The notes: generated by a model not told the origin, from the sequence alone. 64,000 bases of DNA from Novosphingobium sp. KA1 (GCF_017309955.1 NZ_CP021247.1:2877001-2941000); one strand, 5' to 3'. Counted from the stretch's first letter, positions 29,469 to 39,027 are shown. Translations and numbers: made by a program.

Positions 29469-31325
29469 ATGCCCGCCTATCGTTCACGCACTTCCACCCA
29501 CGGCCGCAACATGGCGGGCGCGCGTGGCCTCTGGCGCGCGACGGGCATGAAGGATGCGGACTTCGGCAAGCCGATCATTGCGGTGGTGAATTCGTTCACC
29601 CAGTTCGTGCCCGGCCACGTCCATCTCAAGGACCTGGGCCAGATGGTTGCGCGCGAGATCGAGGCGGCGGGCGGCGTCGCCAAGGAATTCAACACCATCG
29701 CGGTCGATGACGGCATCGCCATGGGCCACGACGGCATGCTCTATTCGCTGCCCAGCCGCGACCTGATCGCGGACAGCGTGGAATACATGGTCAACGCCCA
29801 CTGCGCCGACGCCATGGTCTGCATCTCCAACTGCGACAAGATCACGCCGGGCATGCTGATGGCCGCGCTGCGCATCAACATTCCGGTGGTCTTCGTCTCG
29901 GGCGGGCCGATGGAAGCGGGCAAGGTCGTGCTGCGCGGCAAGGAACATGCGCTCGATCTGGTCGATGCGATGGTCGCGGCTGCGGACGAGAGCTATACCG
30001 ACGAGGAAGTGAAGGCGATCGAGCGTTCGGCGTGCCCGACCTGCGGTTCGTGCTCGGGCATGTTCACCGCCAACTCGATGAACTGCCTGACCGAGGCTCT
30101 GGGGCTTTCGCTGCCGGGCAACGGTTCGACGCTGGCGACTCACTCCGACCGTCAGCGCCTGTTCCTTGAAGCGGGCCGTCTCGCGGTCGACCTCTGCCGC
30201 CGCTATTACGAGCAGGAAGACGAGAGTGTCCTGCCGCGCAATATCGCCAGCTTCGAGGCGTTCGAGAACGCCATGAGCCTCGACATCGCCATGGGTGGCT
30301 CCACCAACACCGTGCTGCACCTGCTGGCCGCGGCCGCCGAGGCGGGCGTGAACTTCACGATGGAGGACATCGACCGCCTCAGCCGCAAGGTTCCGTGCCT
30401 CTCCAAGGTCGCCCCGGCCAAGGCCGACGTGCACATGGAAGACGTTCACCGGGCTGGCGGCATCATGGCGATCCTCGGTCAGCTCGACCGTGCGGGCCTG
30501 CTGCACACCGATTTGCCGACCGTCCATGCCAAGACGCTGGGCGATGCGCTGAACCACTGGGACATTTCGCGTACCAATGCGCCTTCGGTGCAGGAATTCT
30601 TCAAGGCTGCCCCGGGCGGCGTGCCGACGCAGACCGCCTTCAGCCAGTCGCGCCGCTGGGAGGAACTCGATCTCGACCGCGAGAACGGGGTCATCCGCAG
30701 CAAGGAACACGCGTTCAGCCAGGACGGCGGCCTTGCTGTGCTTTACGGCAATATCGCGCAGGATGGCTGCATCGTGAAGACGGCGGGCGTGGACGATTCC
30801 ATCCTGAAGTTCACCGGCACCGCGCGCGTCTACGAATCGCAGGATGCCGCCGTTGCCGGCATTCTCGGCGGACAGGTCGGTGCGGGTGACGTCGTGGTCA
30901 TCCGCTATGAAGGACCGCGTGGCGGGCCGGGCATGCAGGAAATGCTCTATCCGACCAGCTACCTGAAGTCGAAGGGGCTCGGAAAGGCCTGCGCGCTGCT
31001 GACCGACGGCCGTTTCTCGGGCGGCACTTCGGGCCTCTCGATCGGTCACGCTTCGCCGGAAGCAGCAGAGGGCGGCGCCATCGGACTTGTCGAGAACGGC
31101 GACACCATCGAGATCGACATCCCCGGCCGAACCATCAATCTGATGGTTTCGGATGAAGTGCTGGCTCACCGCCGCGCTAGCCAAGAGGCGCGCGGCGCCG
31201 ACGCATGGTCGCCGGTCCACCCGCGTCCGCGCAAGGTTTCGGCCGCGCTCCAGGCCTATGCGGCGATGACCACCAGCGCTGCCAAGGGCGCCGTGCGCGA
31301 CGTCACGCAGCTCAAGCGCAAGTAA
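29469..31325 (+). CDS. ilvD: Dihydroxy-acid dehydratase
   Basis: IlvD dehydrates 2,3-dihydroxy acids in valine, leucine and isoleucine synthesis. The 618-residue length is typical. Iron-sulphur ligands appear in [10 protein letters not shown] and in [11 protein letters not shown], and the family signature GRFSGGTSG is near the C-terminus. GGAG lies eight bases before the ATG. The 136-base upstream gap shows no recognisable attenuator or riboswitch. Confidence 0.98.
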   Translation: MPAYRSRTSTHGRNMAGARGLWRATGMKDADFGKPIIAVVNSFTQFVPGHVHLKDLGQMVAREIEAAGGVAKEFNTIAVDDGIAMGHDGMLYSLPSRDLIADSVEYMVNAHCADAMVCISNCDKITPGMLMAALRINIPVVFVSGGPMEAGKVVLRGKEHALDLVDAMVAAADESYTDEEVKAIERSACPTCGSCSGMFTANSMNCLTEALGLSLPGNGSTLATHSDRQRLFLEAGRLAVDLCRRYYEQEDESVLPRNIASFEAFENAMSLDIAMGGSTNTVLHLLAAAAEAGVNFTMEDIDRLSRKVPCLSKVAPAKADVHMEDVHRAGGIMAILGQLDRAGLLHTDLPTVHAKTLGDALNHWDISRTNAPSVQEFFKAAPGGVPTQTAFSQSRRWEELDLDRENGVIRSKEHAFSQDGGLAVLYGNIAQDGCIVKTAGVDDSILKFTGTARVYESQDAAVAGILGGQVGAGDVVVIRYEGPRGGPGMQEMLYPTSYLKSKGLGKACALLTDGRFSGGTSGLSIGHASPEAAEGGAIGLVENGDTIEIDIPGRTINLMVSDEVLAHRRASQEARGADAWSPVHPRPRKVSAALQAYAAMTTSAAKGAVRDVTQLKRK

Positions 31326-31339
31326 GGTTCAAGGGGGTA

Positions 31340-31363
31340 ATGCAGGGGCAGGTGCCCCTGCAT
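31340..31363. terminator. Perfect hairpin between ilvD and a convergent gene
   Basis: ATGCAGGGGCA (31340-31350) and TGCCCCTGCAT (31353-31363) form an 11-base perfect inverted repeat with a two-base centre. No T run follows, so it may be a bidirectional or Rho-assisted terminator. Confidence 0.6.
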
Positions 31364-31386
31364 CCCGTGGCCGTTTGCGGGCCGGA

Positions 31387-31662
31387 TCAGCCGTCCGCGG
31401 CAGGCGCCATGCGTACGGCCTCGTCCACCATGTTTTGCCATGCGTCGTGCACATCGCTGATGCTGACAGTAAGGCCGCGGTCCTTCTTGAGCAGATGCTC
31501 ACCGGCGAGGCACATGCCCGGCGTCGGCACCCGCAGCGCCTTTACGACTTCGCGCGCGGTTTCCTTCAATTGCTCGCGATCTTGCGGGGTCAGGGTATTC
31601 CAGTCGTCGGTACCGTGTTCGGCTTTTGCCAGAGCCCGGGCGGCGCGTTCGATAAGCGGCAT
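31387..31662 (-). CDS. Small hypothetical protein
   Basis: I do not recognise the family. The 91-residue, mainly helical cytoplasmic protein begins MPLIERAARALAKAEHG and contains WNTLTPQDREQLKETAREVVKALRVPTPGM, a pattern seen in small conserved proteins of unknown function. The ATG at 31662 has GGGAG nine bases upstream; the longer frame to 31803 lacks support. It is convergent with ilvD. Confidence 0.72.
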   Translation of the reverse strand: MPLIERAARALAKAEHGTDDWNTLTPQDREQLKETAREVVKALRVPTPGMCLAGEHLLKKDRGLTVSISDVHDAWQNMVDEAVRMAPAADG

Positions 31663-31790
31663 CGTTATGCTCTCCCTCGACAGAATCCAGGCAGCGTAAC
31701 ACCGCGCAGGGCCTTGTGTAAGTGTCCCATTCTCGGTCTGCGCCAGACGGGCGCTTGCGGTCGGCGAGAAAGTCCTTGTAGCCAAGGGAC

Positions 31791-32168
31791 ATGGTCCGAT
31801 CACTCCCCGCTGTTGCCCTTGTTCTCGCGCTTGCCGCCTGCTCGTCTAAGCACGAGGCGCCTGACGTTGCCGAGGGGGAGGACCATATCCCTTGCGCGGT
31901 TTCCGGTTCCGGCGAACTCAAACCGATCTGCGCGGTGGAGCGGCATCAGGGGGCGAATGGGCTGACGCTGCTGGTTCGCCACCCGGATGGCGGCTTTCGC
32001 CGCTTCGCCGTTGTCAGCGACGGGCGCGGGCTTGAGGTTGCCGATGGGGCGCAAGTGGCGATAACAAGGCTGGAAGGCGGCAAGCTCGACGTTTCAGTCG
32101 GGGCCGACCGCTACGTGTTCCCGGCCACGAGGAAGTCCCATGCCCCACAGGCTGCTGCCGCAAAATGA
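31791..32168 (+). CDS. Small putative lipoprotein
   Basis: The 125-residue protein has a signal peptide ending in a lipobox (ALVLALAAC, Cys about residue 17), so it is predicted to be membrane-anchored. The mature part contains two further cysteines (IPCAV, KPICAV) that could form a disulphide, and short beta-rich segments. No function is recognised. Its last 29 bases overlap the start of nnr, so the two are likely cotranscribed. Confidence 0.75.
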   Translation: MVRSLPAVALVLALAACSSKHEAPDVAEGEDHIPCAVSGSGELKPICAVERHQGANGLTLLVRHPDGGFRRFAVVSDGRGLEVADGAQVAITRLEGGKLDVSVGADRYVFPATRKSHAPQAAAAK

Positions 32169-33552
32169 CCAGATCCTGACCGTTGCCCAGATGCGCTGCG
32201 CCGAAGCGGTGCTGATCGCGGCGGGGGCGTCGGTCGAGACCTTGATGCGGATTGCCGGGCTGGGCGCGGCCGAATGGGTCTGGCGGGTCTCGTCCGGGCG
32301 TTCCGTCACGATTCTGTGCGGCCCCGGCAACAATGGCGGCGATGGCTATGTCATCGCCGAGGCCATTCGCGAACGCGGCGGGCAGGTGACGGTGGTGGCT
32401 CCGGTCAGTCCGAAGACGGACGCTGCCCGCGATGCACGGACCCGCTATCATGGCGCCGTGCTGGGAGCCGATGCCGAGGTGCACGGCGACGTCTTTGTCG
32501 ATTGCCTCTATGGCAGCGGCCTTACGCGGCCGTTGTCGCCGGAGGATCTTGCCTTGCTGGTGCGGCTGGCGAAAGCGCATCACCACCGCATCGCGCTCGA
32601 TCTGCCCAGCGGCGTGCAGTCGGATACCGGCATGCTGCTCAATCATGGGCTGCCGCAATACGGTGCGACGCTGGCGCTGGGAGCGTGGAAATTCGCGCAT
32701 TTCCTGATGCCTGCAGCCGCTACGATGGGCACGCTTCGACAGGTTCCGATTGGCGTTGCGCCGGTCGAAGGAGCGGCTGTTGCGGTCGTGAAACCCCGGA
32801 TCGGCGCGCCGGGAGCGGATGCCCACAAGTATCGGCGCGGACTGCTGGCGGTGGTCGGCGGGGCGATGCCCGGCGCCGCAGTTCTGGCCAGCCTTGCGGC
32901 GCAAGGCGCCGGGGCGGGCTATGTGAAGCTTTTTGCCGAGAGCAAGCGCAATGTGCCTGCCGATCTGGTGGTCGAACAGGGCGCCTTGAGCGATGTGCTG
33001 ACCGATGATCGCAACACGGCCGTTCTGGTTGGGCCGGGGCTTGGCCGCGATGCCGCCGCGCGGGAGCGGCTGGCGGTGGCGCTGGCCGATCCGGTGCCGG
33101 CAGTGGTCGATGCCGACGCGCTGATCCTGTTGGCACCGCGCGTGCTGGCGGAGCGTTCGGCGGCTACCGTGGCAACCCCGCATGAGGGCGAACTGATGGC
33201 GCTGGAGCGTGCTTTCGATCTCGACGGCACGGGCAGCAAACCGGCCCGCGCTCTGGCTCTGGCGGAGGCGAGTGGTATGGTCGTGGTTGCCAAGGGGCCG
33301 GACACCGTGATTGCCGCGCCCGATGGCCGCCTTGCCTGCGCGCCGCGGGCCAGTTCGTGGCTCTCGACTGCTGGAACGGGGGACGTGCTGGCCGGATGCA
33401 TCGCCAGCCGCCTTGCTGCCGGTACGGAGGCTTTCGCGGCGGCTTGCGAGGGTGTCTGGCTGCATGGAGAGGCAGCGCGGTACGCTCCGCCCGCCTTTAC
33501 TGCCGGTCAGCTTGGACAAATGGTTCCGGCTGCGCTAGCGGCCTGCCTGTGA
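32140..33552 (+). CDS. nnr: Bifunctional NAD(P)H-hydrate epimerase / ADP-dependent dehydratase
   Basis: The protein repairs damaged NAD(P)H hydrates. The 470-residue fusion has an N-terminal YjeF_N epimerase domain (about 1-210, with CGPGNNGGDGYV) and a C-terminal ribokinase-like dehydratase domain (about 220-470) with the anion hole STAGTGDVLAG. GAGGAAG is close before the ATG. Its stop overlaps the GTG start of the methyltransferase gene as GTGA. Confidence 0.94.
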   Translation: MPHRLLPQNDQILTVAQMRCAEAVLIAAGASVETLMRIAGLGAAEWVWRVSSGRSVTILCGPGNNGGDGYVIAEAIRERGGQVTVVAPVSPKTDAARDARTRYHGAVLGADAEVHGDVFVDCLYGSGLTRPLSPEDLALLVRLAKAHHHRIALDLPSGVQSDTGMLLNHGLPQYGATLALGAWKFAHFLMPAAATMGTLRQVPIGVAPVEGAAVAVVKPRIGAPGADAHKYRRGLLAVVGGAMPGAAVLASLAAQGAGAGYVKLFAESKRNVPADLVVEQGALSDVLTDDRNTAVLVGPGLGRDAAARERLAVALADPVPAVVDADALILLAPRVLAERSAATVATPHEGELMALERAFDLDGTGSKPARALALAEASGMVVVAKGPDTVIAAPDGRLACAPRASSWLSTAGTGDVLAGCIASRLAAGTEAFAAACEGVWLHGEAARYAPPAFTAGQLGQMVPAALAACL

Positions 33553-34808
33553 CTATTGGAACCGAAGAAATTATCCGCATCGCCGCCAAGGGCGATGGCG
33601 TGACCGAATCCGGCCGCTTTGCCTGGGGCGCGGCGCCGGGCGACTTGCTGCATGAAGACGGCACCCTCGAATGGGGGCCGCACCACGTCCGGCCGGCCTG
33701 TACCCATTTCGGGCGCTGCGGCGGCTGCCAGCTCCAGCAGCTCGACGAGGAGACGCTGACCGCCTTTGTCGAGGCGCGCGTTGCCAATGCCTCGGCCTCG
33801 CAGGAACTTGGCGCCGAAAATATCGCGCCGCCGCATCTCTCGCCGCCAGGCGCGCGTCGCCGCGTATCGCTGCGGGCGGAAAGTTCGGGCGGGCGCGTCG
33901 TGATCGGCTTCCGTGAGGCGAAGTCGCACCGGCTGGTCGAGCTGGAAGAATGCCCGGTCATGGCGCCGGAACTGTTCGCCGTACTGGGACCGCTGCGCAA
34001 GCTGCTCATTACCATGGGCAAGGCAGCGCCGGCGAAAAAGGGCCGTCACGGCAAGCCGAGCAAGCACCAGCAGACCCGCATGGCCGCCGATATCGAGATG
34101 ACGCTGACCGATCAGGGCGTCGATCTGGGCGTGAAGGGGCTTACCGCCGAGGGGCTCGCCGCAACCGAGGCGATGCTCGATTTCTCGCGCGAACATAAGC
34201 TCGCCCGTCTGACCATGGACGGCGGCTACGGTTTCGAGACCGTGTGGGAGCCGGTGCCGGTCACGGTCACTCTAGGTGGCGTTCAGGTGCCGCTGCCCCC
34301 GGGCTCGTTCCTGCAGGCGACGGTCGACGGCGAGGAAGCGCTGGTCGGCGCGACGAAGCGTTGGCTGGATGGCGCCGCGATTGTGGCGGACCTGTTTTCC
34401 GGTCTCGGCACGTTTGCGCTCGCGCTGGCCGGACCGCAGACGAGGGTGCTCGCCGCCGAGGCCGCACGCGATGCCCACTTGTCCTGCAAGGCAGGCGCAG
34501 ACCGCGCGCAATTGCCGGTTTTCTCCGCCCATCGCGACTTGTTCCGCAATCCGCTCCAGCCGGACGAACTCAGCAAGTTCGAGGCCGTCGTGCTCGACCC
34601 GCCGCGGGCCGGTGCGCGAGAGCAGGTGGAGTGCATCGCCGATTCCACCGTGGGGCGGGTGGTCTATATCTCATGCAACCCGTCCAGCTGGTCGCGCGAT
34701 GCGGCGCGGCTGATCGAGGCGGGCTTCCGACTGGTGGAATTGCGCCCGGTGGGGCAGTTCCGCTGGTCCACCCACGTCGAACTGGCGAGCTATTTCGAGC
34801 GCGTTTGA
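33549..34808 (+). CDS. RNA m5U-type methyltransferase (RlmD/TrmA family)
   Basis: The 419-residue SAM-dependent enzyme methylates uridine C5 in rRNA or tRNA. It has cysteines for a 4Fe-4S cluster (CTHFGRCGGCQ, plus the Cys of LEECPVM), a SAM motif (DLFSGLGTFALALA), the DPPRAGA motif and the nucleophilic Cys in YISCNPSSWSRDA. It starts with a GTG at 33549 that overlaps the nnr stop. Whether the target is 23S rRNA or tRNA cannot be decided here. Confidence 0.91.
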   Translation: MTIGTEEIIRIAAKGDGVTESGRFAWGAAPGDLLHEDGTLEWGPHHVRPACTHFGRCGGCQLQQLDEETLTAFVEARVANASASQELGAENIAPPHLSPPGARRRVSLRAESSGGRVVIGFREAKSHRLVELEECPVMAPELFAVLGPLRKLLITMGKAAPAKKGRHGKPSKHQQTRMAADIEMTLTDQGVDLGVKGLTAEGLAATEAMLDFSREHKLARLTMDGGYGFETVWEPVPVTVTLGGVQVPLPPGSFLQATVDGEEALVGATKRWLDGAAIVADLFSGLGTFALALAGPQTRVLAAEAARDAHLSCKAGADRAQLPVFSAHRDLFRNPLQPDELSKFEAVVLDPPRAGAREQVECIADSTVGRVVYISCNPSSWSRDAARLIEAGFRLVELRPVGQFRWSTHVELASYFERV

Positions 34809-34823
34809 AGCGGGCCCAGGAGG

Positions 34824-34845
34824 GGAGGGCGTTCAGTCGCCCTCC
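34824..34845. terminator. Hairpin at the convergent gene ends
   Basis: GGAGGGCG (34824-34831) pairs with CGCCCTCC (34838-34845), loop of six bases, without a T run. It lies between the methyltransferase stop and the end of the convergent small gene, overlapping the latter's stop. Confidence 0.4.
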
Positions 34846-35096
34846 TGTACCCTTGCCATCATGTCCATGAAGTCCCGCGCGGCGTTGCGGTCGTCCTCGT
34901 TGTCAAAGGCGACGTCGAGATCAGGCGCGGCGTTGAACATGGTGAGCAGCGACCACAGCGCAAAACGGCGGGAGCGGTCCTTCTCCATGCCGAGGTCCAC
35001 GCGCATGCGGTCCAGCCCGGTTTCCAGCGTGGAGGGAGCGATGGTCGCAAGGTCGTCGGTGCCGAAATAGCGGCGGAGCTGGTCGTCGAAATCCAT
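34833..35096 (-). CDS. Small acidic hypothetical protein
   Basis: I do not recognise the family. The 87-residue, acidic, helical protein begins MDFDDQLRRYFGTDDLATI and ends in ARDFMDMMARVQEGD, with no signal or membrane segment. The ribosome binding site is weak. It lies 18 bases after the end of a small membrane protein gene on the same strand, and they may share a transcript. Confidence 0.68.
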   Translation of the reverse strand: MDFDDQLRRYFGTDDLATIAPSTLETGLDRMRVDLGMEKDRSRRFALWSLLTMFNAAPDLDVAFDNEDDRNAARDFMDMMARVQEGD

Positions 35097-35114
35097 GCGC
35101 TCGCTCTACAGCGA

Positions 35115-35351
35115 TCAGGCGTTCCCGTCACTCTCCGTGTCGTCGGCATTGCAGGACAGCAGCTGGTAGATCACCGCTCCCCATGCGCTGCCGATCACGC
35201 CGACGAAAAACATCGACCAGCTGAGTCCCCAGCCGACCGGAAGCATCATGTTGATGAGCGCGGCCAGCGTCAGGACCACAAAGCCCACTTCCAGCACCAG
35301 CACACACCACCGGATCGGCGGGCTGGCCAATTGCCTTTGCACGGTCTTCAC
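35115..35351 (-). CDS. Small two-helix membrane protein, GTG start
   Basis: The 78-residue protein has two hydrophobic helices (WCVLVLEVGFVVLTLAALI and SMFFVGVIGSAWGAVIYQLL) and an acidic tail. No function is recognised. The GTG at 35351 has a strong GGGAGG six bases before it. Its upstream region contains the nested inverted repeat at 35416-35682. Confidence 0.72.
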   Translation of the reverse strand: MKTVQRQLASPPIRWCVLVLEVGFVVLTLAALINMMLPVGWGLSWSMFFVGVIGSAWGAVIYQLLSCNADDTESDGNA

Positions 35352-35415
35352 GCAGCACCTCCCAGAACCACGCGTATGTTAGGCTGATAGCTTACTCCCG
35401 GCGCGGGCGTTCGTA

Positions 35416-35682
35416 TAGGCGGCGTGGATAAATTCCTCGAGGTCACGATAGCCCCCATTTGCCCCCCGGCGAGGCGCGCGGACGCGGGAAGAGTGGTCCT
35501 CTTTCAAGGCCGTGCAACGCTGCCGGGGGGCAAATGGGGGCTACCCCGAAGGGGCCGGACCAAAACCCGCCACTTCGGCGTCGGTTCGGCTTGAACTATC
35601 GACATAGTCCTGCGCCTCGCCTCCTTGAATTGACGGGTTTTACCTCCGGTGGTGACCTCGAGGAATTTGTCCACGCCGCCTA
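35416..35682. repeat. Nested inverted repeat (31-base outer, 22-base inner arms)
   Basis: The outer arms 35416-35446 and 35652-35682 are inverted copies with one mismatch in 31 bases. Inside, 35449-35470 and 35522-35543 are perfect 22-base inverted copies rich in C and G runs. The loop holds 51 bases, and a small CCCCGAAGGGG hairpin lies at 35544-35554. The right outer arm includes the stop codon of the MAPEG gene. It fills nearly the whole 328-base gap and contains no credible gene. It resembles a miniature inverted-repeat element or a large RNA hairpin. Confidence 0.85.
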
Positions 35683-36102
35683 GAACATCACCAGTGCCGC
35701 GCGGGCGACAAGGAACATCAGGCAGAAGCTGGAGAGGGCATAGAGCGCGAAGCGCGGCACCATCTGGTTGAAGGTGGACTGCACGATCGAATGGAGCACG
35801 CGCAGGACAACGTAGGCCCAGCCGATCTGCGCATTCAGCCCGTCGCCCTGGCCGATGATGGCGAGAGTGATCGAGATTGCGTAAAAGATCACCGGATCTT
35901 GCAGCAAGTGCCGGTAATTATGGGCTTTCCACTCGGTCTGCGGGGGCAGGATATGGTCGAGCGCGACGTGGGGATCGTCGATCAGTTCCTCGGGATCGGC
36001 CTTGCCGAATGAGGATAGGCGCGAGCCGTAGAGCCAGAACCACATGACCATGGTCCAGGCCGCCAGCGCGACCACGGGTTGCAGGATTGCCATTCCAACC
36101 AT
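35680..36102 (-). CDS. MAPEG family membrane protein
   Basis: The 140-residue protein has about four hydrophobic helices and the MAPEG-type pattern of a cytosolic loop after helix 1 followed by HNYRHLLQDPVIFYAISITLAI and AYVVLRVLHSIVQSTFN (the ERxHxN-like region). MAPEG proteins include membrane glutathione transferases, but bacterial members mostly have no known activity. GGGAG stands seven bases before the ATG. Its stop codon lies in the right arm of the inverted repeat. Confidence 0.85.
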   Translation of the reverse strand: MVGMAILQPVVALAAWTMVMWFWLYGSRLSSFGKADPEELIDDPHVALDHILPPQTEWKAHNYRHLLQDPVIFYAISITLAIIGQGDGLNAQIGWAYVVLRVLHSIVQSTFNQMVPRFALYALSSFCLMFLVARAALVMF

Positions 36103-36165
36103 CGGACGCTCCCTTGCTGATGGAAGGGAGCGTCGGCCCGGTCAGGCGGCTTGTCAATCCGGGAT

Positions 36166-37143
36166 TTAGGCGTTTTCGGCCAGTACCTTGGCGAAGGCTT
36201 CGGCATCGGTATTGCCGCCTGAAAGGACCAGGGCCGTCCGGTCGGTCAGTTCCACCTTTCCGGCCAGTACTGCTGCCAATGCCGCCGCGCCGCCGGGTTC
36301 GATCACGAGGCGCAGTTTCGCGAAAGCCAGTCGCTGCGCCGCGCGCACTTCGGCGGGCGTTGCAACAAGGCCGAAGGGGCAGCGCGCCTTCAGCACCTCG
36401 AAATTGATCGGCCAGGTTGCGGGCGTCTGCAGGGCATCGCAGGCGGTCGGCGGCGCATCGGCGGCGACTCGCTGGATCTCGCCGCTGGCAAGGCTGCGGC
36501 CGACATCGTCCCAGCCCTCGGGCTCGACCGGAACCACGGCGGCATCGGGCAGGGCGAGCGCAAGGCCCGCGGTGAGCCCGCCGCCGCCGCAGGGCGTGAC
36601 GATCTGGTCGGGGCCTTCAAGGCCGATTTCCGCCATCTGCGCGGCGATCTCGATGCCGAGGCTGCCTTGTCCCTCGATGATCCAGGGATCGCCGAAGGCA
36701 TGGACCAGCGTGGCGCCGCGCTCGGCGCAGAGGCGCTGCGAGACGGCGTCGCGGTCCTCGCCGCCGGGGCGGTCGTAGAGGATGACTTCGGCGCCGAGTG
36801 CGCGGGTGTTGGCCAGTTTCACTTCCGGTGCATCGGTGGGCATGACGATGGCGGCGGCGATGCCCAGCCTGCGCGCAGCCCAGGCAACGCCCTGAGCATG
36901 GTTGCCGCTGGACACGCCGACGACGCCGCGTCGGCGTTCCTCATCGGAAAGCGCGGTAAGGCGGTGCCAGGCGCCCCGAATCTTGAAGGCGCCCACCGGT
37001 TGCAGGCTCTCCGCCTTGCACCAGATCGTGCGGCCATCGACCTCCAGCGGCAGCAAGGGCGTGCGCGGCAGGATCGCGGCGACCTTGGCGGCGGCTTCGA
37101 GTACTCCTTCACGGGTCGGGCGGCGCTGGGGATTCGTGTTCAT
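36166..37143 (-). CDS. PLP-dependent threonine/serine dehydratase family enzyme
   Basis: The 325-residue fold-type II PLP enzyme has the Schiff-base Lys in QPVGAFKIRGA, the SSGNHAQGVA substrate loop and the glycine-rich phosphate loop PCGGGGLTAGLALAL. It lacks the C-terminal ACT regulatory domain, so it is of the short (catabolic or racemase-like) kind and could act on threonine, serine or hydroxyaspartate. The ATG at 37143 is chosen by homology. It starts 16 bases after the end of btaB and is probably in the same transcript, without an obvious functional link. Confidence 0.88.
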   Translation of the reverse strand: MNTNPQRRPTREGVLEAAAKVAAILPRTPLLPLEVDGRTIWCKAESLQPVGAFKIRGAWHRLTALSDEERRRGVVGVSSGNHAQGVAWAARRLGIAAAIVMPTDAPEVKLANTRALGAEVILYDRPGGEDRDAVSQRLCAERGATLVHAFGDPWIIEGQGSLGIEIAAQMAEIGLEGPDQIVTPCGGGGLTAGLALALPDAAVVPVEPEGWDDVGRSLASGEIQRVAADAPPTACDALQTPATWPINFEVLKARCPFGLVATPAEVRAAQRLAFAKLRLVIEPGGAAALAAVLAGKVELTDRTALVLSGGNTDAEAFAKVLAENA

Positions 37144-37159
37144 GGCCAAGGGCATAGCC

Positions 37160-37804
37160 TCAGTGGCCGATGCGCACCATCTGGTAATAGCCCAGTGGCC
37201 CGCGGGTGAACCGCACCGGCAGGCCGCGTTCGTTGGCAAGTCGTGCCGCTACGGCCGGCAAGTCCGTGCGCGGCGTGACGTGGAACTTCGTCAGCCAGCC
37301 CCGCAGGCCCGCCCGCAAGGGGGAAGGCAGGCCCGCGAGGTCGCCGAAATCGACGACGTGAACCGCGCCGCCGGGGGAAAGGGCCGCTATCGCCGCCGAC
37401 AGGGCGTCCTGCCAGCCGGGGATCATCGAGAGCGTGTAGGAGAGGAAAATCCGGTCGAATCCCTCACGTCCGAACAGCGTTTTCGGATCGAAGCGGGTGG
37501 CGTCGCCGAGGGCAAGCTGAGCCTCGGTGCCCAGCCGCTTGCCGGCGTTCTTGAGCATCTCGCTGGAGATGTCGAAACCGTGGAGTGCGACGCTCGGCCA
37601 GGCCTTGCCTACCCGTTCGAGATTGCGGCCCGTGCCGCAGCCGACCTCCAGCACGGCCATGCCCGGCGCCGCATCGAGTTCGCGGATCAGGCGGTCTCGG
37701 CCGAACAGGTAGTACTTGCGCGTCAGGTCGTAGATATGGCGCTGGCCACGATAGACGCGGTCCATCAGTGCGGCGTGATCGGCGGGAAGGGCGGTGTCGC
37801 TCAC
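37160..37804 (-). CDS. btaB: Betaine lipid N-methyltransferase (BtaB)
   Basis: BtaB methylates diacylglycerylhomoserine three times to the betaine lipid DGTS. The 214-residue protein has the family start HIYDLTRKYYLFGRDRLI and the SAM motif VLEVGCGTGRNLE. It begins with a GTG at 37804, two bases after the btaA stop, with AAGGA inside the end of btaA. This tight coupling to a BtaA gene makes the specific assignment strong compared with other small methyltransferases. Confidence 0.88.
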   Translation of the reverse strand: MSDTALPADHAALMDRVYRGQRHIYDLTRKYYLFGRDRLIRELDAAPGMAVLEVGCGTGRNLERVGKAWPSVALHGFDISSEMLKNAGKRLGTEAQLALGDATRFDPKTLFGREGFDRIFLSYTLSMIPGWQDALSAAIAALSPGGAVHVVDFGDLAGLPSPLRAGLRGWLTKFHVTPRTDLPAVAARLANERGLPVRFTRGPLGYYQMVRIGH

Positions 37805-37806
37805 CG

Positions 37807-39027
37807 TCAGTCCTTCAGCACATAGAGGTGGACGCCGCCGTAGATCGAGGAGCGGTCGCCCTCGGTGGCGACGCGGGATTCCTCCTCGCGGTAATCCCAG
37901 CGCGACAGGATTTCGTCCGGCACGCGGCCCGGAAGCAGGGTGGGTTCGGCGGCCGTGCGGAACAGCACCCGCGATCCGGGGCGGGCGGTGCGGGTGATCT
38001 CGCTCCACAGCTCGGTGAGTTGCGCGTCGCTCATCCAGTCCTGTGCATCGAGCAGGATGTAACGGTCGAGCGAAGCCTCCGCGCTTTCCTGGAGGACCTG
38101 CGTGAAGCTGGCATGGCGCAGCGTCAGGCGGTCCAGCCTTTCGCGCACACAGGCGGCGTTGGCTGCCTGAAGGTAGGGCGGCAATGGCGCCTTGTCCTGG
38201 CGGCCATAACCGCGCCCGAAGGCCTGCCATGCGAAGTAGTTGTCATTGAGCGGGAAGTGGCAGGCGAGCTTTTCGAGGCGTGCACGCAGCACGTCGGCCA
38301 TGCGCTGGCCGCCGGCGAGGGCATCGTACTGGGCGGGCGGAATGCCTAGGCCGAACAGCGATGCGGGCTGGTCGGTCAGCCAGCGCACCAGCTTGCGTTC
38401 GAAGATCGGGGCAAAACGCTCGTCGAAGACCCGGCGCTGGTCTTCCAGCGTTTCCGCGCCCAGAATTTCGCTGGGGTCGATCTTGTAAAGCTTGGCCAGC
38501 ACGTGGGCTGCACCGATGAAGTGGCCGAGCAGCCCGCGCTTGTAGATGCCGCGCGTGAAGCCCTGGATGCGACGGCGGCCGACGAGGTCGCGCCCTTCCC
38601 AATAGCGGCGCGTCGCCTCGTCGAGATGCGGGGCCAGCTTTTCGCGGTAGATGCGGGCGTTCTCCGGCTTGTCGGCTTCGGCGATGAAGCTGCGCAAGTC
38701 GGCGTAATCGAGGTTCCGGATCGCCGCGATTTTCAGGCGTCCCAGCGCGATATGCGCGGTGTTGAGATCGACGCAAGTGATCGCCGCAGGATCGGCGGTG
38801 AGGTAGGAGAGGGCGTTGCAGCTGCCGCTGGCGATGGTCAGCACCCGGCTGTCCGGCCCTATCTGCAGCGCCGCCATGTCCGCCACCGGATCTTCCCAGA
38901 TCTGCGCATAGACGAGGCCCTTGAACGCGAGCGCGAATGCCTTGTCCAGCAAGCGCGCGGCGCGGGAGGATTCCGAGCGGACGACCGCTCCCTCGATCAG
39001 ATCGGAAGCAGGGCGTGCGTGCGGCAT
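37807..39027 (-). CDS. btaA: SAM:diacylglycerol 3-amino-3-carboxypropyltransferase (BtaA)
   Basis: BtaA moves the aminocarboxypropyl group of SAM to diacylglycerol, the first step of betaine lipid synthesis. The 406-residue protein matches the DUF3419/BtaA family: GLVYAQIWEDPVADMAAL, the nucleotide-binding IASGSCNALSYL with CVDLN, and a C-terminal methyltransferase-like half (RYILLDAQDWM). The ATG at 39027 has GGGGGA eight bases before it; the frame continuing to 39297 crosses repeat DNA. In the alphaproteobacteria studied, bta genes are induced by phosphate starvation, and a PHO box-like motif lies 67 bases upstream. Confidence 0.9.
   Translation of the reverse strand: MPHARPASDLIEGAVVRSESSRAARLLDKAFALAFKGLVYAQIWEDPVADMAALQIGPDSRVLTIASGSCNALSYLTADPAAITCVDLNTAHIALGRLKIAAIRNLDYADLRSFIAEADKPENARIYREKLAPHLDEATRRYWEGRDLVGRRRIQGFTRGIYKRGLLGHFIGAAHVLAKLYKIDPSEILGAETLEDQRRVFDERFAPIFERKLVRWLTDQPASLFGLGIPPAQYDALAGGQRMADVLRARLEKLACHFPLNDNYFAWQAFGRGYGRQDKAPLPPYLQAANAACVRERLDRLTLRHASFTQVLQESAEASLDRYILLDAQDWMSDAQLTELWSEITRTARPGSRVLFRTAAEPTLLPGRVPDEILSRWDYREEESRVATEGDRSSIYGGVHLYVLKD

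Noticed and set aside
35459..35683. 74-codon frame inside the nested inverted repeat
   Set aside because: It consists of the repeat arms themselves and has no start signal.
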